This document shows, one piece after another, positions 61,729-64,000 of a stretch of 64,000 nt of DNA (its first letter is position 1; each line of letters opens with the position of its first letter). The stretch spans positions 30,656 through 94,655 of the forward strand of contig SCFE01000093.1 in the NCBI GenBank assembly GCA_004352715.1. The letters run 5' to 3'. Below the pieces are notes generated by a model. That model saw nothing but the letters and a program-made list of their open reading frames with translations, searched no databases and had not been told where the DNA came from. Both the position numbers and the translations under genes were made by a program. Source of the DNA: Hofstenia miamia (taxonomy: Eukaryota > Xenacoelomorpha > Acoela).

Positions 61729-62112
61729 ACTAATACCTCCCTCTCCGTAGTATGGTTTTTGCAAAAACCGCTACATAGAGGGAGGGGAGGAAAATTTTCC
61801 ATACTACATAGAGAGAGTTTGGGATTTTGGCCGAATATATATACTAATACCTCCCTCTATGTATTTTTTCTACATAACCATATAAGCTGAATTTCCCACA
61901 TAAATTCCGAATTTTTGTAGGACATAGTCTTTTGGTAGTCACTACCTTCATGCAAAATATTTAAGAGATCGATGGATTTTTTAGGGAGTAATAGCCAAAA
62001 AGTTAATTTCCGGCTAAAATCCCAAACTCCCTCTATGTAGTATGGAAAATTTTCCTCCCCTCCATGTAGCGGTTTTTTGCAAAAACCATACTACGGAGAG
62101 GGAGGTATTAGT
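61729..62112. mobile_element. 384-bp long-inverted-repeat element bounded by TA repeats
   Basis: Left arm 61729-61834 and right arm about 62009-62112 are reverse complements. They share ACTAATACCTCCCTCTCCGT, then GTATGGTTTTTGCAAAAACC, GGAAAATTTTCC and CCCAAACTC. Between the arms is about 170 bp, itself starting ACTAATACCTCCCTCTATGT, that resembles the copy near 46.7 kb, so one element may be nested in another. TA repeat flanks both ends. The sequence can form a hairpin of roughly 105 bp. Confidence 0.85.
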
Positions 62113-63174
62113 ATATGTATATATATGTATATATGTATATATATGTATATATGTATATATATGTATATATATATNNNNNNNNNNNNNNNNNNNNNNNNNN
62201 NNNNNNNNNNNNNNNNNNNNNNNNNNNNNNNNNNNNNNNNNNNNNNNNNNNNNNNNNNNNNNNNNNNNNNNNNNNNNNNNNNNNNNNNNNNNNNNNNNNN
62301 NNNNNNNNNNNNNNNNNNNNNNNNNNNNNNNNNNNNNNNNNNNNNNNNNNNNNNNNNNNNNNNNNNNNNNNNNNNNNNNNNNNNNNNNNNNNNNNNNNNN
62401 NNNNNNNNNNNNNNNNNNNNNNNNNNNNNNNNNNNNNNNNNNNNNNNNNNNNNNNNNNNNNNNNNNNNNNNNNNNNNNNNNNNNNNNNNNNNNNNNNNNN
62501 NNNNNNNNNNNNNNNNNNNNNNNNNNNNNNNNNNNNNNNNNNNNNNNNNNNNNNNNNNNNNNNNNNNNNNNNNNNNNNNNNNNNNNNNNNNNNNNNNNNN
62601 NNNNNNNNNNNNNNNNNNNNNNNNNNNNNNNNNNNNNNNNNNNNNNNNNNNNNNNNNNNNNNNNNNNNNNNNNNNNNNNNNNNNNNNNNNNNNNNNNNNN
62701 NNNNNNNNNNNNNNNNNNNNNNNNNNNNNNNNNNNNNNNNNNNNNNNNNNNNNNNNNNNNNNNNNNNNNNNNNNNNNNNNNNNNNNNNNNNNNNNNNNNN
62801 NNNNNNNNNNNNNNNNNNNNNNNNNNNNNNNNNNNNNNNNNNNNNNNNNNNNNNNNNNNNNNNNNNNNNNNNNNNNNNNNNNNNNNNNNNNNNNNNNNNN
62901 NNNNNNNNNNNNNNNNNNNNNNNNNNNNNNNNNNNNNNNNNNNNNNNNNNNNNNNNNNNNNNNNNNNNNNNNNNNNNNNNNNNNNNNNNNNNNNNNNNNN
63001 NNNNNNNNNNNNNNNNNNNNNNNNNNNNNNNNNNNNNNNNNNNNNNNNNNNNNNNNNNNNNNNNNNNNNNNNNNNNNNNNNNNNNNNNNNNNNNNNNNNN
63101 NNNNNNNNNNNNNNNNNNNNNNNNNNNNNNNNNNNNNNNNNNNNNNNNNNNNNNNNNNNNNNNNNNNNNNNNNN
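62113..63174. repeat. TA-rich microsatellite and 1,000-base N gap
   Basis: A TATATATG repeat (62113-62174) runs into an N run of exactly 1,000 bases (62175-63174), so the true gap size is unknown. Apparent long open frames across it are not real. Confidence 0.95.
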
Positions 63175-64000
63175 AACCTTATATGACAGGGCGATTGCTC
63201 CATTTTAATGTAAAAAGTGCATGCAAGATACATAGGTAATGTCCCCTCCCCCTTCAGGTTTATAATATTAAATTTTTCAGTTAAAACAATGTACTTTACA
63301 AAAATAAGAACCAAATATTTTAAAATGCATTTTAAGGCTCTATTTTGAAAGGCTCTAAATGGCTTCACCATGTTAATTATCACTCATCTGAAATGTCCCC
63401 TCCCATAAGAATATCTTCTTATGCAGTTTTCCAAATTGAATATAAATTATTTGACCTATAAGCCTTATAAGCATAGTGTATATACTAGATTTATTCAACA
63501 AGTAATTTTCTGCGAAGGATTCAACAACATGTATTAAAATATTTAAGCTTTAAGTAGCCATTGGGTTCAATACGGTTCTAAGGCCATTTACACTCACGAA
63601 AGACTGCGTAAAATAATAAATTTTTAAGGTTTTAGTGGGTTGGGAAGGTATTAGCGTGGTGTTAGCTAACTCTTAGGTGGATTAAAAGTATAAACGATTC
63701 TAAGAAATAAATCAACGTGTTAAAATGAAGTAGAATCAATGAAATCATTGTATCTGCAATTAGCCCGCAGGTATATTAAGGAAGTCTTTAATAAAATTAT
63801 ACCATTGATATACAATGGAATATCTAATGGGCACATTAATTCCACGCTCAAGTAAGAAATCAAAAAATAAATACGTTCACCGCTTGGAAAAAGAAAACAT
63901 TTTTAATTTTAAGAAAAACTGACATTTCTGTAAAGCATAATAATATTTTATTACCTATTTTAGTGATAGGGCTCTGTACACAAGTTTGTCATATAACTTT
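63175..64000 (-). repeat. Large inverted duplication, arm 2 (runs off window)
   Basis: Reverse complement of 48708-49555. It begins at the N gap and continues beyond the window edge. No coding sequence is recognised. Confidence 0.92.

Noticed and set aside
61513-61890. Tyr-Ile rich open frames on both strands
   Set aside because: They are produced by the TATATATG microsatellite and the adjoining palindrome; no start context or domain.
62042-63383. Open frames of 370-430 codons across the 62-63 kb gap
   Set aside because: Almost entirely N; the same applies to 34341-35457 and 30563-30824.

Overview
The window is AT-rich eukaryotic DNA with intron-split coding sequence on the minus strand, dense DNA-transposon remnants, (TA)n microsatellites and assembly gaps. 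The gene structure, an insect-type DUF4817 helix-turn-helix transposon protein and a MADF-domain exon in a DNA transposon suggest an arthropod. The species cannot be fixed from the sequence. I saw no CRISPR array, operon, rRNA or convincing tRNA gene.

Region 1 (about 5.4-27.2 kb, perhaps to 33.8 kb, minus strand): one large gene, the invertebrate counterpart of chondroitin sulfate proteoglycan 4 (CSPG4/NG2; Drosophila kon-tiki). I traced twelve exons by matching splice sites, intron phase and repeat-domain continuity: 27158-25418, 22005-21687, 20199-19966, 16299-16116, 15984-15798, 15694-15499, 14638-14336, 13176-12982, 12542-12215, 11998-11777, 8897-8697 and 7977-5381. They join in frame to about 2,235 residues: a laminin G domain, a cysteine-bearing linker, a long run of CSPG repeats, one transmembrane helix, a cytoplasmic tail of about 195 residues and a C-terminal QYWL (vertebrate NG2 ends QYWV). 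A possible further exon (33768-33600) has a donor in the phase needed by 27158. The signal peptide and the rest of the first laminin G domain were not found.

The introns are full of mobile elements: a degenerate reverse transcriptase (16.6-18.8 kb), a piggyBac-like MITE ending 27 bp below an exon, a LINE 3' end (13.6-13.99 kb), a hAT-like MITE (11.27-11.74 kb), a 596-bp mariner-type element carrying only the DNA-binding half of a DUF4817 protein, and a 2.0-kb element carrying half a MADF domain that has itself been entered by a hAT element with a perfect 8-bp target duplication overlapping the MADF start codon.

Region 2 (0-5 kb): two fragments of non-LTR reverse transcriptase and a 305-bp MITE whose sister copy lies in opposite orientation near 51.2 kb.

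Region 3 (about 27-64 kb): mostly non-coding sequence with further MITEs, palindromic elements bounded by (TA)n tracts, an inverted duplication of at least 826 bp (48.7-49.6 kb against 63.2-64.0 kb), three N gaps bordered by (TA)n, and two places where isolated single Ns sit between duplicated flanks, which look like unmerged contig overlaps. No second gene could be established here; a few open frames of unknown status are noted.

I found no clearly new biochemical system. The best leads are the nested MADF/hAT element, transposon derivatives that keep DNA-binding modules without a catalytic domain, and the (TA)n-bounded palindromes.
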